Below, one piece after another: positions 63,821 through 64,000 of a stretch of DNA of 64,000 nucleotides; position 1 is the stretch's first letter, and every line of letters begins with the position of its first letter. The stretch covers positions 9,908,744-9,972,743 of the forward strand of contig CM063252.1 of the NCBI GenBank assembly GCA_032158295.1. The letters are read 5' to 3'. The position numbers were made by a program, and so were the translations under genes. The notes beneath the pieces are model-generated. The model had not been told where the DNA came from. It saw nothing but the letters and a program-made list of their open reading frames with translations, and searched no databases. This DNA comes from Pycnopodia helianthoides. Its lineage: Eukaryota > Echinodermata > Asteroidea > Forcipulatida > Asteriidae.

Positions 63821-64000
63821 TTAAAGGAACATTACAGAATTGGTAAGAAAAAAAACTTGTAAAATATACTTTTTGATCACAGATTTACATAAAACTTACA
63901 CGGTCTAATGATGATGATAGTAGAAAACATCCCTTGAAATATTTCTGTCTGAAATGCCATATTTGATGAGAAATGAATAAACTAGTTTTCCGATTGGAGT
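63821..64000. mobile_element. TTAA-flanked MITE, family 1, cut by the window end
   Basis: Starts TTAAAGGAACATTACAGAAT and continues into the window edge, in the opposite orientation to the copies at 23828, 39579 and 57776. Confidence 0.8.

Overview
The window looks like nuclear DNA from a marine invertebrate deuterostome, most likely an echinoderm and probably a sea star. The evidence is AT-rich intergenic DNA, split exons with GT/AG borders, tRNA-derived SINEs, and many small inverted-repeat elements, including TTAA-flanked ones and the GGGCCCAATTTCATAGAGC family. I associate that repeat mix with asteroids; this is recall and inference, not a search result.

Region 1-7.2 kb: mostly repeats (a ~93-bp minisatellite, fold-back elements, a SINE). 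On the minus strand at 3.7-4.5 kb there is one divergent membrane-protein exon with tyrosine motifs in its tail.

Region 7.2-29.5 kb: the centre of interest. Five tandem minus-strand copies of a receptor gene (four intact, one pseudogene) sit in a nested segmental-duplication array. Each intact copy is one uninterrupted reading frame: signal peptide, one Ig-like domain, Cys-containing stalk, one transmembrane helix, and a long cytoplasmic tail built of ~36-residue repeats that carry tyrosines. Two tail classes alternate: 'VP' (YxVP, similar to Crk/Nck-type SH2 ligands) and 'VL' (YxVL, YxxL-type). Upstream flanks also come in two classes, A and B, and all four flank/tail combinations occur, so the array has been shuffled. 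Sequence variation clusters in three blocks of the Ig domain and looks mosaic. Downstream of each VP gene lies a conserved 155-bp acceptor-plus-terminal-exon candidate, and its phase fits a strong unused splice donor near the end of the VL genes. Long 62-bp tandem arrays with 7, 4, 13 and 9 units punctuate the duplications. I propose this as a candidate, rapidly diversifying Ig receptor cluster, possibly immune.

Region 29.5-47.3 kb: no recognisable gene; fossil mobile elements, hairpins, simple repeats and unassigned sequence.

Region 47.3-63 kb: a minus-strand multi-exon gene whose four confident exons join in phase. They encode the C-terminal part of an FkbM-type methyltransferase domain followed by a divergent polysaccharide-deacetylase (NodB)-like domain that lacks the usual catalytic aspartates. 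Its 5' end is not resolved and may lie beyond the window. The introns are full of MITEs, fold-back elements and a sequence identical to the core of the histone mRNA 3' stem-loop.
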